Positions 23,416-32,515 are shown, counted from the first letter of the stretch. The stretch: DNA of 64,000 nucleotides from an uncultured Muribaculaceae bacterium (GCA_958439725.1 CAUBWJ010000004.1:41415-105414), one strand, 5' to 3'. Numbers and translations: made by a program. Notes: generated from the letters alone by a model not told the origin.

Positions 23416-25251
23416 ATGGGCGACCTTTGGAAAATTCTCAGGAGATTCGTTCCTCCTTATAAAAAATATCTCATCCTCAGCATCCTTTTCAATTTTCTGG
23501 CTGCGTTCCTCACCATATTCTCTTTTGCGGTGATAATGCCTATTCTGAGAATGCTCTTCAGAGTGGACACCGGAACTTACGAATACATGGAGATAGGGCG
23601 TCATAATTTCACCGACGCGCTGCTGAACAATTTCTATTATTACACGCAGGAGGCCATTGCTCTGTGGGGCCCGTCGACCACACTGGCGCTCCTTGCCGCC
23701 ACTCTCGTGGTGATGACGGCGCTGAAAACCGGCACCACGTTCCTGAGCAGCTACTTCATAGTGCCGATGCGTTCGGGCATAGTGCGCGACATACGCAATG
23801 TGCTTTACGACAAGATTGTGTCGCTTCCAATATCGTTCTTCACTACAGAGCGCAAGGGCGACGTGATGGCCCGCATGAGCGGCGACGTGGCCGAGATCGA
23901 GAATTCCATCATGGCATCGCTCGACATGCTTTTCAAGAATCCCGTGCTCATAATAGTGTATCTCGCCACCATGATCATTATCAGCTGGAAGCTTACGCTG
24001 TTTGTGCTCATACTGCTTCCGGTGGCCGGATTCGCAATGGGCCGCATTGGCAAGCGGCTGAAACGCACGTCGTTCGAGGGCCAGCAGCAATGGGGCGTGA
24101 TAATGAGCTATATCGAGGAGACCCTGGGCGGTCTCCGCATAATCAAGGCATTCACCGCCGAGCGCAAGGTCGAGGAGCGGTTCCATGCCGGAACGCAGCG
24201 ATTCTTCGTGCTGAGCAACCGTGTGGCCCGGCGTCAGGCTCTGGCACATCCCATGAGCGAGTTCCTGGGCACGCTCACCATAGCCATAGTGCTGTGGTTC
24301 GGCGGCTCGCTGATACTTTCGGGCGGCTCCACGCTCGACGCCTCCGACTTCATCTATTATATGGTGGTGTTCTACTCCATAATAAACCCGGCCAAGGACC
24401 TGTCGAAAGCCATGTACTCTATCCAGAAGGGTCTTGCCTCGATGGAGCGTGTGGACCGCATACTCGGTGCCGAGAATCCCATCACCGATCCGGCTCATCC
24501 CCGCGAGATAACCGAGTTCAAGGGCGAGGTGCGCTATCACGACGTGACCTTCTCCTACGACAAGGAGACTCCCGTGGCGCGCAATGTCAGCTTCACCATA
24601 GCTCCCGGAGAGACCGTGGCGCTGGTGGGCGCGAGCGGCAGCGGCAAGTCTACGCTGGCCGACCTGCTTCCGCGCTTCTACGATGTGGACGGCGGCAGCA
24701 TAACGATTGACGGCGTGGATGTGCGCGACATGCGTGTGCACGACCTGCGTTCGCTCATGGGCAATGTGAACCAGGAGGCCATACTATTCAACGACACGTT
24801 CTACAACAATATAACCTTCGGCGTGGACCACGCCACGCAGGAGCAGGTGGAGCAGGCCGCGCGCATAGCCAACGCCCACGACTTCATAATGGCATCGGAG
24901 GAGGGCTATCAGACCAACATAGGCGACCGTGGCTGCCGACTGTCAGGCGGCCAGCGGCAGCGTATCTCCATTGCGCGCGCCATTCTCAAGAATCCTCCCA
25001 TTCTGATTCTCGACGAGGCCACGTCGGCTCTCGACAGCGAGAGCGAGCTGCTGGTGCAGCAGGCACTCGAACGTCTGATGAAGGACCGCACCACGCTTGT
25101 GATAGCCCACCGGCTTTCTACCATCCAGAATGCCACGCAGATATGCGTGATGCACGAGGGACGCATAGTGGAGCGCGGAACGCACGACGAGCTTCTGGCA
25201 CTGAACGGTTTCTACAGCCGACTGGTGGAAATGCAGTCGATTAACCATTGA
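23416..25251 (+). CDS. ABC exporter, fused permease-ATPase (MsbA-like)
   Basis: The 611-residue half-transporter has a six-helix membrane domain (residues 1-330) and a C-terminal ATPase. Motifs are Walker A GASGSGKS (405-412), signature LSGGQRQRI (from residue 509) and Walker B ILILDEATSALD. Two copies would form one exporter. Its divergent pairing with lpxB and the overall similarity fit MsbA, the lipid A-core flippase, but drug or lipid exporters of the same type cannot be excluded. The promoter element TACTTTTG lies just upstream. Confidence 0.92.
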   Translation: MGDLWKILRRFVPPYKKYLILSILFNFLAAFLTIFSFAVIMPILRMLFRVDTGTYEYMEIGRHNFTDALLNNFYYYTQEAIALWGPSTTLALLAATLVVMTALKTGTTFLSSYFIVPMRSGIVRDIRNVLYDKIVSLPISFFTTERKGDVMARMSGDVAEIENSIMASLDMLFKNPVLIIVYLATMIIISWKLTLFVLILLPVAGFAMGRIGKRLKRTSFEGQQQWGVIMSYIEETLGGLRIIKAFTAERKVEERFHAGTQRFFVLSNRVARRQALAHPMSEFLGTLTIAIVLWFGGSLILSGGSTLDASDFIYYMVVFYSIINPAKDLSKAMYSIQKGLASMERVDRILGAENPITDPAHPREITEFKGEVRYHDVTFSYDKETPVARNVSFTIAPGETVALVGASGSGKSTLADLLPRFYDVDGGSITIDGVDVRDMRVHDLRSLMGNVNQEAILFNDTFYNNITFGVDHATQEQVEQAARIANAHDFIMASEEGYQTNIGDRGCRLSGGQRQRISIARAILKNPPILILDEATSALDSESELLVQQALERLMKDRTTLVIAHRLSTIQNATQICVMHEGRIVERGTHDELLALNGFYSRLVEMQSINH

Positions 25252-25452
25252 TTTATTATTAATAAAGCGCTTAAGCGCCGTTAACATATATGGCGAATCG
25301 GCCGTTAACAATTTATTTTTTAGAAAAATTCTGAAAAGTAATATTTGTTGATAAAAATACGGTTTTGGTTCGTTATTGCCTCTATTTTGGATAATTATTA
25401 ATAATCAGATTTTCAAGGAATTTTATATTGTTAAAAATTTATCTTAATTTTT

Positions 25453-25483
25453 TTTGAAAATTCAAGGTTAAGTTTTATATTTG
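25453..25483 (+). promoter_or_regulatory. Consensus promoter with no gene downstream
   Basis: TTTG at 25453-25456, a 19-bp spacer and TATATTTG at 25476-25483 match the Bacteroidota consensus at ideal spacing. The predicted transcript would begin near 25490 and run into hairpins and then antisense into lpd. Confidence 0.65.
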
Positions 25484-25489
25484 TGCCGT

Positions 25490-25720
25490 TTAAGAAACTC
25501 ATCTGTATAAAACCAGGAAACATTAATTCAACTAATCACATCCCTGTATACACTTTACAACATGTTAGTGAGGGTTATGTCGCGAGACATGGCCCTCACG
25601 CCCTTTTAAAGGGGGTGGAATTTTTAGCTAAAGTAGCTAAGATAGCTATTTTAGCTAAATTAGCTACTTTAGCGGACTCTGAAAAAATAGCCGCCCTCCC
25701 GCTGAGCGGGAAGGCGGCTG
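25490..25720 (+). ncRNA. Candidate structured small RNA
   Basis: Downstream of a consensus promoter are two strong hairpins. The first (25568-25599) has arms GTGAGGG/CCCTCAC and ATGTC/GACAT with two U-G wobbles between, closed by the GNRA tetraloop GCGA. The second (25627-25673) pairs GCTAAAGTAGCTAA with its exact complement 14-bp arm, with TAGCTA self-pairing inside. A third hairpin (25689-25719) is the lpd terminator in the other direction and might also end this transcript. I cannot match it to a known RNA family. The ends are estimates. Confidence 0.4.
25681..25719 (-). terminator. Terminator of the glycine-cleavage operon
   Basis: The stem AGCCGCC/GGCGGCT plus TCCCGC/GCGGGA (arms 25689-25702 and 25706-25719, one mismatch, loop TGA) is followed on the minus strand by ATTTTTTC. 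It lies 25 bp past the lpd stop. Confidence 0.85.
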
Positions 25721-25743
25721 AAAGTTTATTGTCTCCGGTGAGT

Positions 25744-27072
25744 TCAGCCTTTGAGGGCATTATGGAGGGCGCTGACCAGAAGTTCGCTAAGAGTGGGGTG
25801 TGGATGGATTGTTGTCACGATGTCGGTGGCGGTAAGGCCGTTGGCTATTGCCACACTCATTTCCTGGATGAGGTCGGAGGCGTGGGCACCGCAAATATGG
25901 CATCCGAGTAGCTTGCCGCGCTGGCCTACTATTACTTTCACCATTCCGTCAGGCTCGTCCATGGCGAGCGCTTTGCCCGACGAACGGTATATGGCGGTGC
26001 CCGTCTTATAGTCCATCTGCAGCTCGGCGCACTGCTGCTCCGTCATACCAACGGAAGCGCATTCAGGCACGGTGAACACGGCCGCAGGCACAGTGAAGAG
26101 CTTCGAGGCGAGTCCTAACGCCACGCGTCCCTGCGCTTCGGCGGCATGGGCGAGCATACACAGACCGTTGACATCGCCCACGGCGTACACGCCGGGAATC
26201 GAGGTCTGCATTGTCAGCTTGTCGACCTTCAGGAAGCCTCGCTCCGTTTCAGGGTTGAGTTCCATGAGGCCGGGAGGGAGAACGGGACGTCGGCCCACGG
26301 CCATAATCACGCTCTGGGCCTCGGCGGTCTTTTCCTTGCCCTTGAAGGTGTAGCTTACGGTGCGTCCCGCGCCGCCGTCGGCTATTGCCGTGACGGCGGC
26401 GGAGGTCTGGATTGACACGCCGCGGCGCTTGAGGCTCATGCGCAGGCGTTTCGAAAGGTCGGGGTCGAAACCTGGGAGAATCTCCGGCGCATATTCGAGA
26501 ACGGTCACGCCGCATCCGCATGCGTTGAGTATGGATGCGAATTCAAGGCCTATCACGCCTCCGCCTATTATCACGGCCGAGGAAGGCAGCTGGGTGGCGG
26601 CGAGCATGAAATCACTGTCCACGGCCAGTTCTGCGCCCGGAATGGGAAGTGTGGCCGGACGGGAGCCGGTGGCCACGATGATTTTCGGGGCGGTGAGCGT
26701 TTCGGACCCGACTTCAAGGGTATGGGCATCCGTAAACCGGCCCTCTCCCTTTATCACCGTAACGTCGGAGAGCACTCCTTCCACGGCTTCGCGGAGCGAG
26801 GCCACCACGGAGTCCTTGCGGGCGGCGGCGCGGGGATAGTCGAGCGTCACCCCTGCCACGTCAACGCCCAGTGCGGCGAAACGCGAGGCCGTGAGCATAG
26901 CCTCGGCAGTAGCGGCGAGGCATTTGGTGGGGATGCAGCCCCGGTTGAGGCATGTGCCGCCGAGGTTGTCGCGCTCCACCACCGCCACATTCGCTCCAAG
27001 GCTTGCGGCCACGGCGGCCGTGGTGTAGCCGCCCGGTCCGGAGCCGATGATTATGAGGTCGAACTGTTTCAC
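25744..27072 (-). CDS. lpdA: Dihydrolipoyl dehydrogenase (glycine-cleavage L protein)
   Basis: The 442-residue flavoprotein reoxidises the dihydrolipoyl arm with NAD+. It has the FAD motif IIIGSGPGGYTTAAVAA (7-23), the redox disulfide GGTCLNRGCIPTKC with C41 and C46, the NAD motif VIIGGGVIGLEFAS and the C-terminal HPHPTLSE with the catalytic His-Glu pair. Its start overlaps the gcvPB stop (ATGA). As the last gene of the glycine-cleavage operon it is probably the dedicated L protein, though it may also serve ketoacid dehydrogenases. Confidence 0.95.
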   Translation of the reverse strand: MKQFDLIIIGSGPGGYTTAAVAASLGANVAVVERDNLGGTCLNRGCIPTKCLAATAEAMLTASRFAALGVDVAGVTLDYPRAAARKDSVVASLREAVEGVLSDVTVIKGEGRFTDAHTLEVGSETLTAPKIIVATGSRPATLPIPGAELAVDSDFMLAATQLPSSAVIIGGGVIGLEFASILNACGCGVTVLEYAPEILPGFDPDLSKRLRMSLKRRGVSIQTSAAVTAIADGGAGRTVSYTFKGKEKTAEAQSVIMAVGRRPVLPPGLMELNPETERGFLKVDKLTMQTSIPGVYAVGDVNGLCMLAHAAEAQGRVALGLASKLFTVPAAVFTVPECASVGMTEQQCAELQMDYKTGTAIYRSSGKALAMDEPDGMVKVIVGQRGKLLGCHICGAHASDLIQEMSVAIANGLTATDIVTTIHPHPTLSELLVSALHNALKG

Positions 27073-28535
27073 TTTGCTGTAAGGTCTGAGTATTTCACTT
27101 TGGGTTCGAGCGCAGCCTGGGTGTCGTCGGGGTGACGCACGGGGGTGTGGTGCGGGGCGTTTATCACCTTTTCAGGCTCTTCGGCAGCCTCGCGTGCAAT
27201 CTCGCGCATCACCGCTATGAACTCGTCGAGAGTCTCGAGGCTTTCGGTCTCGGTAGGCTCGATCATGAGCGACTCGTGGAAGAGCAGCGGGAAGTAGATG
27301 GTGGGAGCGTGGAAACCGTGGTCGAGCAGGCGCTTAGCCACATGGAGGGTGGTGACGCCGGTGGATTTGTCGGCGAGACCGTCGAACACGAATTCGTGCT
27401 TGCACACACGGTCGATAGGCAGCTTGTAGAGGTCGCGCAGCGATTCCTTGATATAGTTGGCGTTGAGAGTTGCCAGCGGGCCTGCGAGCTTCAGACCCTC
27501 GTTGCCCAGGGAGAGGATATAGGAGAGGGCGCGCAGCTGCACGGCGAAGTTGCCGAGCGTTGCCGATACGGAACCGAGGGCGGTGTCGGGCGCGTCGAGG
27601 GCGAAAGTGCCGTCGGGGCGGCGCACCACGCGGGGCGAGGGGAGGAACTGTTCCAGACCCTTGCGCACACCCACCGGGCCGCTGCCGGGGCCTCCGCCGC
27701 CGTGGGGCGTGGAGAATGTCTTGTGAAGGTTTATGTGCATCACGTCGAATCCCATGTCGCCGGGACGGGCCACGCCCAGAAGCGGGTTGAGGTTGGCGCC
27801 GTCGTAATAGAGCAGTGCGCCGGCCTCATGGACCATGCGGGCTATTTCGGGAATGCCGTGCTCGAAAATGCCGGTGGTGTTGGGGTTTGTCATCATTACT
27901 GCGGCCACCTCGTCGGTGAGCAGCGGACGCAGGGCGTCGATGTCAATGGTGCCGTCGGGGAGCGATTTCACTTCCACCACTTTCAGTCCGGCCACGGCGG
28001 CGCTGGCGGGGTTGGTGCCGTGGGCCGAGTCGGGGACTATCACTTTTGTGCGCTTTGTGTCGCCGCGGCTCTCGTGGTATGCGCGTATCACCATCAGGCC
28101 GGTGAGCTCGCCGTGAGCGCCTGCAAACGGATTGAGGGTGAATTCGCTCATGCCGCCAATCTCGGCGAGGAGCTGCTGGAGGGTGAAATAGGCCTCAAGG
28201 GCACCCTGCGCGGTCTCCGCGGGCTGGTAGGGGTGCAGACCGGCCATGGCGGGGTGAGCGGCCATCTCCTCGTTGATTTTGGGATTGTACTTCATGGTAC
28301 AGGAGCCCAGAGGGTAGAAGCCGTTGTCAACGCCGAAATTGTTGGTCGACATGTTGACGTAGTGTCTTACCAGCGACGGTTCGTCGACCTCGGGAAGAGC
28401 CGGCTCGGAGCCGCGCAGGAGCACGTCGGGAAGGGCGGCGGTGGTTTCGGGCACGTCGGTGCGCGGCAGGCTGTAGGCCCGGCGTCCGGGACGCGAGAGC
28501 TCGAATATAAGCTTGGAGTATAATTTTCTGTTCAT
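27069..28535 (-). CDS. gcvPB: Glycine dehydrogenase (decarboxylating) subunit 2, P2
   Basis: The 488-residue subunit carries the PLP-binding Lys in MHINLHKTFSTPHGGGGPGS. With GcvPA it decarboxylates glycine and passes the aminomethyl group to GcvH. The N-terminal LYSKLIFELSRPGRRAYSLP and LGSCTMKYNPKINE blocks are typical of split P2 subunits. The gene follows gcvPA by 12 bp and overlaps lpd by 4 bp. The two-subunit P protein is of the Firmicutes/Thermotoga type; many Bacteroides use one fused protein instead. Confidence 0.95.
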   Translation of the reverse strand: MNRKLYSKLIFELSRPGRRAYSLPRTDVPETTAALPDVLLRGSEPALPEVDEPSLVRHYVNMSTNNFGVDNGFYPLGSCTMKYNPKINEEMAAHPAMAGLHPYQPAETAQGALEAYFTLQQLLAEIGGMSEFTLNPFAGAHGELTGLMVIRAYHESRGDTKRTKVIVPDSAHGTNPASAAVAGLKVVEVKSLPDGTIDIDALRPLLTDEVAAVMMTNPNTTGIFEHGIPEIARMVHEAGALLYYDGANLNPLLGVARPGDMGFDVMHINLHKTFSTPHGGGGPGSGPVGVRKGLEQFLPSPRVVRRPDGTFALDAPDTALGSVSATLGNFAVQLRALSYILSLGNEGLKLAGPLATLNANYIKESLRDLYKLPIDRVCKHEFVFDGLADKSTGVTTLHVAKRLLDHGFHAPTIYFPLLFHESLMIEPTETESLETLDEFIAVMREIAREAAEEPEKVINAPHHTPVRHPDDTQAALEPKVKYSDLTAK

Positions 28536-28547
28536 AGCGCTTCGGAA

Positions 28548-29873
28548 TTACATTGACTCGACGATTTTCACAAGCTCGTCCATCTGGGAGCGCGACTGCA
28601 TTTCGGTGACGGCGATGAGCATGCGGTCCGGCGCGATTTTCACGCCGGGAAGAATTCCGGCGGCCACGCAGCGGGCAATAAACTCGTCGATATCGAAATC
28701 GCAGTGCATCACAAACTCGTTGAGGAACGGATCCTCCGGGAACGCGAGGCGCATCTTGCCGGTGGCCTGCAGGCGGTCGGCGAGATAGTGGGCGCCGTGG
28801 TAGCCTTTCTCGGCCACTTCCCTCAGGCCTTTGGGACCGAGGGTGGCCATGTAGACGGCGGCGTAGAGCGCCATGAGTCCCTGGTTGGAGCAGATGTTGG
28901 ATGTGGCTTTGTCGCGGCGTATGTGCTGCTCTCGCGCCTGGAGCGTGAGCACGAATGTGCGCTGTCCGGCATCGTCGGTGGTTGCGCCCACAATTCGGCC
29001 GGGGAGCTTGCGCATAAGAGCTTTCGTGCAGCAGATGAAGCCCAGGTAGGGGCCTCCGTAGCTCAGCGGCATGCCGAGCGACTGGCCGTCGCCCACGGCT
29101 ATGTCGGCGCCCCATTCGCCCGGAGTCTTGATGACGGCGAGGTCGGCCGGAACCGTGTGGATAACAAAGAGGGCCTTGGCCTGATGGCAGAGGTCGGCCC
29201 AGCCGGAAAGATCCTCGAGGATGCCGTAGAAGTTGGGGGTGGAGGCTATGACCCCGGCCACGTCGCCTTTGGCGAGCATGTCGGCGAGAGCGTCGCGCGA
29301 GGCCACTCCGCCATGATTGGGAATCTCGTCAATGACCACGCCGTGATAGTGGGCGTAGGTCTCTATCACGCGGCGCACGGCGGGATTGAGCGTGGAACTC
29401 ACGAGCACGCGGTTGCGCTTGCGGGCGGCGGCCACACACATCAGCATGGCCTCGGCGGTGGCGGTGGTGCCGTCGTACATCGAGGCGTTGCTTACGTCCA
29501 TGCCGGTCATCTCGCACATCATGGTCTGGTATTCGAAGATATACTGGAGCGTGCCCTGCGAGATTTCGGGCTGATAGGGGGTATAGGCGGTGAGGAACTC
29601 GGAGCGGGAGAGGATGGTGTTGATTACCGAAGGTGCGTAGTGGTCGTAATATCCGGCGCCGGCGAAGCACACGAGCTGTCTGTTGCGTCGGCCAAGACCG
29701 TCGAAGAAATCACGCACCTCTTTCTCGCTCATCTGCGAGGGCACCTGATAGTCGCCGTGGAAACGGAGCTCTTCGGGCACGTCGGCATAGAGGTCGTCGA
29801 GCGAGCCGACGCCGCAGCGTTGCAGCATCGCCTTTATGTCGGCCTCGGTGTGGGGGAAATAACGGTGTTGCAT
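28548..29873 (-). CDS. gcvPA: Glycine dehydrogenase (decarboxylating) subunit 1, P1
   Basis: The 441-residue subunit begins MQHRYFPHTEADIKAMLQRC, the standard P1 start, followed by FAGAGYYDHYAPSVI, TPYQPEISQGTLQYIFEYQT and MCEMTGMDVSNASMYDG. It forms the P protein together with GcvPB. It lacks the PLP lysine, which is in P2. It follows gcvH by 21 bp in the same operon. Confidence 0.95.
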   Translation of the reverse strand: MQHRYFPHTEADIKAMLQRCGVGSLDDLYADVPEELRFHGDYQVPSQMSEKEVRDFFDGLGRRNRQLVCFAGAGYYDHYAPSVINTILSRSEFLTAYTPYQPEISQGTLQYIFEYQTMMCEMTGMDVSNASMYDGTTATAEAMLMCVAAARKRNRVLVSSTLNPAVRRVIETYAHYHGVVIDEIPNHGGVASRDALADMLAKGDVAGVIASTPNFYGILEDLSGWADLCHQAKALFVIHTVPADLAVIKTPGEWGADIAVGDGQSLGMPLSYGGPYLGFICCTKALMRKLPGRIVGATTDDAGQRTFVLTLQAREQHIRRDKATSNICSNQGLMALYAAVYMATLGPKGLREVAEKGYHGAHYLADRLQATGKMRLAFPEDPFLNEFVMHCDFDIDEFIARCVAAGILPGVKIAPDRMLIAVTEMQSRSQMDELVKIVESM

Positions 29874-29894
29874 GGGTGAGGATGCTGGGTGGTA

Positions 29895-30275
29895 TCAGTG
29901 CGATTCCTGTTTGCAGAATTCGGCGTATGCGGCCTCGTCCATAAGGTTGTCGAGCTCGGCGGGGTCGGTCATCTCGACCTTGATGATCCAGCCGTCGGCA
30001 AGCGGACTCTGGTTCACGAGGCGGGGATTGTCGAGAAGCACCTCGTTGGACTCCAGTACGGCACCGCTCACGGGAGCGATAAGGTCGCTGGCGGCCTTCA
30101 CGCTTTCAACAGCGCCGAAGTCTTCGCCGGCGGTCACGTCGTCACCCTGTTCGGGCATGTCGACGAACACCACGTTGCCCAGCGCATGCTGTGCATAGTC
30201 AGAAATGCCGATTACGGCCACATTGCCGTCAACCTTTGCGTATTCATGTGTCTTGGAATAATAAATCTTGCTCAT
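29895..30275 (-). CDS. gcvH: Glycine cleavage system H protein
   Basis: The 126-residue protein is the lipoylated shuttle of the glycine-cleavage complex. The lipoylation site is K60 in GAVESVKAAS. The start KIYYSKTHEYAKVDGNVAVI and the C-terminal NLMDEAAYAEFC are typical. It lies between gcvT and gcvPA, 21 bp from each. The lipoate ligase gene that could modify it heads the same operon. Confidence 0.96.
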   Translation of the reverse strand: MSKIYYSKTHEYAKVDGNVAVIGISDYAQHALGNVVFVDMPEQGDDVTAGEDFGAVESVKAASDLIAPVSGAVLESNEVLLDNPRLVNQSPLADGWIIKVEMTDPAELDNLMDEAAYAEFCKQESH

Positions 30276-30296
30276 AACTTGTATATTTTTAGATGA

Positions 30297-31394
30297 TTAT
30301 TTCTTATAGCTTTTCTTGTAGAACTTTTTGGCGACCACGCGGGCGGAGATTTCCTTGCGGCGGATGCGCACTTTGACCTCGGTGTCCTTGGCGGCGTAGC
30401 GGGCGTCGATGAGGGCCATGGCGATGGAGCGGTCGGTGGAGATGCCGCGGTAGCCGGTGGTTACGTGGCCTATCACGTCGCCTTCGGGCGAGAGCACTTC
30501 GTAGCCGTGGCGGGCAATGTTGCGGTCGAGCAGCTCCAGTCCAACTATGCGGCGTTTCAGTCCTTCCTCTTTCTGGCGCAGAAGGGCTTCGCGGCCTATG
30601 AACTCAGGTTTGTCGAATTTCACGAAGATACCCAGGCCGGCTTCGAGCGGGGTGATATCGTCGGAAAGCTCGTCGCCGTAGAGGGGGAGGCCCACTTCGA
30701 AGCGCAGGGTGTCGCGGCATCCGAGTCCGCAGGGCAGGGCGGCCTTGTTTTTCAGAAGGGTGTCCCAGATCTGCACGGTAATCTCGTGGGAGGCGTAGAT
30801 TTCAAATCCGTCCTCGCCGGTGTAGCCTGTGCGCGACACCAGAACCGGAGCGCCGTTGAAAGTGTATTCGCCGAAGGTGTAGAAGGTCAGGTCGGCACAC
30901 GGGATTCCGAGCACATCCACCATCGCCTTTTCGGCTTCGGGGCCCTGGATGGCGAGTTCGCCGGTCTCGTCGCTGAGATTCTCGATGTCGACGTCGAATT
31001 TACCGGAATTTCCGGTGACCCACTCCCAGTCCTTGTCGATGTTGGAGGCATTGACCACCAAAAGGTAATGTTCGGGATTGTAGCGGTAGACAAGCAGGTC
31101 GTCGACCACACCGCCGGAGGGGTTGAGCATCATGCCGTAGAGAATCTGGCCGTCGGCGGCCTGGGTCATGTCGTTGGTGAAAATGTGGTTCACGAATGCA
31201 GTGGCATCCTTTCCGGTGACACGGAACTCCCCCATGTGGCTTACGTCGAACACACCGCACGCCTGGCGCACGGCCTGGTGCTCGGAGATGATGTCGGTGT
31301 ACTGTATGGGCATATCGAATCCGCCGAAGGGGCTGATGAGGGCGCCCATGGCTTCGTGGCGCGGATAGAGGCAAGTACGTTTATTCTGTTGCAT
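30297..31394 (-). CDS. gcvT: Aminomethyltransferase (glycine cleavage T protein)
   Basis: The 365-residue enzyme transfers the methylene group from GcvH to tetrahydrofolate and releases ammonia. FGGFDMPIQYTDIISEHQAV with RQACGVFDVSHMGEF, the SRTGYTGEDGFEIYA motif and CGLGCRDTLRFEVGLPLYG are family signatures. An unusual extra Lys/Tyr tail (KKFYKKSYKK) ends the protein. It is 30 bp downstream of the lipoate ligase gene and 21 bp upstream of gcvH. Confidence 0.95.
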   Translation of the reverse strand: MQQNKRTCLYPRHEAMGALISPFGGFDMPIQYTDIISEHQAVRQACGVFDVSHMGEFRVTGKDATAFVNHIFTNDMTQAADGQILYGMMLNPSGGVVDDLLVYRYNPEHYLLVVNASNIDKDWEWVTGNSGKFDVDIENLSDETGELAIQGPEAEKAMVDVLGIPCADLTFYTFGEYTFNGAPVLVSRTGYTGEDGFEIYASHEITVQIWDTLLKNKAALPCGLGCRDTLRFEVGLPLYGDELSDDITPLEAGLGIFVKFDKPEFIGREALLRQKEEGLKRRIVGLELLDRNIARHGYEVLSPEGDVIGHVTTGYRGISTDRSIAMALIDARYAAKDTEVKVRIRRKEISARVVAKKFYKKSYKK

Positions 31395-31424
31395 GGTATT
31401 ATGAGTTTATGTAGTTGTCTGTGG

Positions 31425-32414
31425 TTACGGATGGCATATCAGTTTTATGAGAGCCTCGGCGGTGAGGCCGGGGATGGTCTGCGAGGGGTCGGTGCCGGCG
31501 AGGGCCTCGCGTATCGCGTCGGGTTCGGGCCTGACGCCTCTGAGACGGTCGAGAAGCATGGAGTCGAGGTCGCCGGTCATGAAGAAGTCGCCTGTGAGGT
31601 CCACGCGCTCTATCAGTCCGCTGGCGTCGCAGGCCACGGCCACACGGAACTCGCCCGCGCCGTCTATTCTCACGGGCTTCCCGGCGCGTCCGGCGCGTCG
31701 GCCGTCAATCCATTCGCGGGTGTAGTATGGGCGCGATGCTTCCTCTATGGCGTACACGTCGTCAGGAGTCAGCGCTATGTCGGGGCCTGAGCAGAGATAG
31801 CGGCGCGCATAGTCCTTGAACTGCTCTATGTCCATGGCCGGAAGATGCTCCGAAAGCACTGTGATGCGGCTGCGTACCGAGTCGACACCCTTGGCGTCGA
31901 GCTTTACCGACGAAGGGGTTATGGCGGCCATCATGTTGGCCATGTCGGTGTCGAAAAGCATTGTGCCGTGGACTATGCTGCGGCCGGGAATGTGGTAGAA
32001 TGCGTTGCCGGAGATCTTGCGGCCTCCGATCATGATGTCGTTGCGCGAGGTATCGGAGGCATCGAGGCCGAGCGAGCGGAGCATGCCTGCGACCATCGAC
32101 GTGTAGCGGGAAAATGTGGTGGTCACGGCATCCGCGTCGGACGTAAGGTAGGAAAACATTATGTTGTCGCGGTCGGCGTAGACGCAGCCTCCGCCGGAGC
32201 GGCGGCGGTAGACGTTGATGCCGCGGGAGGCGCAATAACCGGTGTTGACTTCATTGTCCATCACCTGGTTGCGGCCGAAGATTACCGTCGGGTCGACCTG
32301 CCACATGAAAAACGCATCGGTTCCGTCGGGGAGTCGGCGCGCCACGTATTCCTCCATTGTGAGATAGAACGGCAGGAGGCGCTGGGTGCTGTCGGGCAGT
32401 GTGACGTATCTCAT
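31425..32414 (-). CDS. lplA: Lipoate-protein ligase A-type
   Basis: The 329-residue product activates lipoate with ATP and attaches it to lipoyl domains such as GcvH. The RRSGGGCVYADRDNIMFSYL motif and GRKISGNAFYHIPGRSIVHG block belong to the LplA/LipB-like fold, and a C-terminal accessory domain (about 245-329) is present. As first gene of the glycine-cleavage operon it would supply the cofactor for the H protein made from the same mRNA. A full consensus promoter lies just upstream. Confidence 0.92.
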   Translation of the reverse strand: MRYVTLPDSTQRLLPFYLTMEEYVARRLPDGTDAFFMWQVDPTVIFGRNQVMDNEVNTGYCASRGINVYRRRSGGGCVYADRDNIMFSYLTSDADAVTTTFSRYTSMVAGMLRSLGLDASDTSRNDIMIGGRKISGNAFYHIPGRSIVHGTMLFDTDMANMMAAITPSSVKLDAKGVDSVRSRITVLSEHLPAMDIEQFKDYARRYLCSGPDIALTPDDVYAIEEASRPYYTREWIDGRRAGRAGKPVRIDGAGEFRVAVACDASGLIERVDLTGDFFMTGDLDSMLLDRLRGVRPEPDAIREALAGTDPSQTIPGLTAEALIKLICHP

Positions 32415-32433
32415 GGCTTATGACTTACTTCCA

Positions 32434-32465
32434 CAAATGTAAGCAATAGTGCGTTGCCGTGCAAA
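32434..32465 (-). promoter_or_regulatory. Promoter of the glycine-cleavage operon
   Basis: On the minus strand TTTG (32462-32465) is separated by 20 bp from TACATTTG (32434-32441), matching the Bacteroidota consensus. It lies 20 bp before the lplA start. No glycine riboswitch was recognised, and the short leader leaves no room for one. Confidence 0.7.
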
Positions 32466-32485
32466 TAAAAAGCTCTGACAGGGAA

Positions 32486-32515
32486 TTGGTTTTTGGAGAA
32501 AAATGGCTAATTTTG
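32486..32515 (+). promoter_or_regulatory. Promoter of the sulfatase-GH2 pair
   Basis: TTG at 32486-32488, a 19-bp spacer and TAATTTTG at 32508-32515 fit the consensus, about 70 bp before the sulfatase ATG. Confidence 0.6.

Larger units (their letters stand above)
25252..25743. other. Gene-free stretch with promoter and structured RNA candidate
   Basis: This 492-bp spacer contains no convincing protein gene. It starts AT-rich, with a 12-bp palindrome GCGCTTAAGCGC at 25267-25278. It then holds a promoter of full consensus at 25453-25483, three hairpins on the plus strand, and the lpd terminator. A possible 15-codon ORF at 25562-25609 lies inside the first hairpin and is not convincing. Confidence 0.6.

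Noticed and set aside
23275..24741. Upstream extension of the lpxB frame over the exporter gene
   Set aside because: The LpxB homology begins exactly at MKYFFSAGEAS (23274). The extension is the mirror of the ABC exporter gene, and an lpxB promoter element lies within it.
25561..25609. 15-codon ORF in the spacer after the exporter gene
   Set aside because: The ATG and stop fall within a perfect hairpin whose pairing explains the sequence; no start context or homology supports translation.
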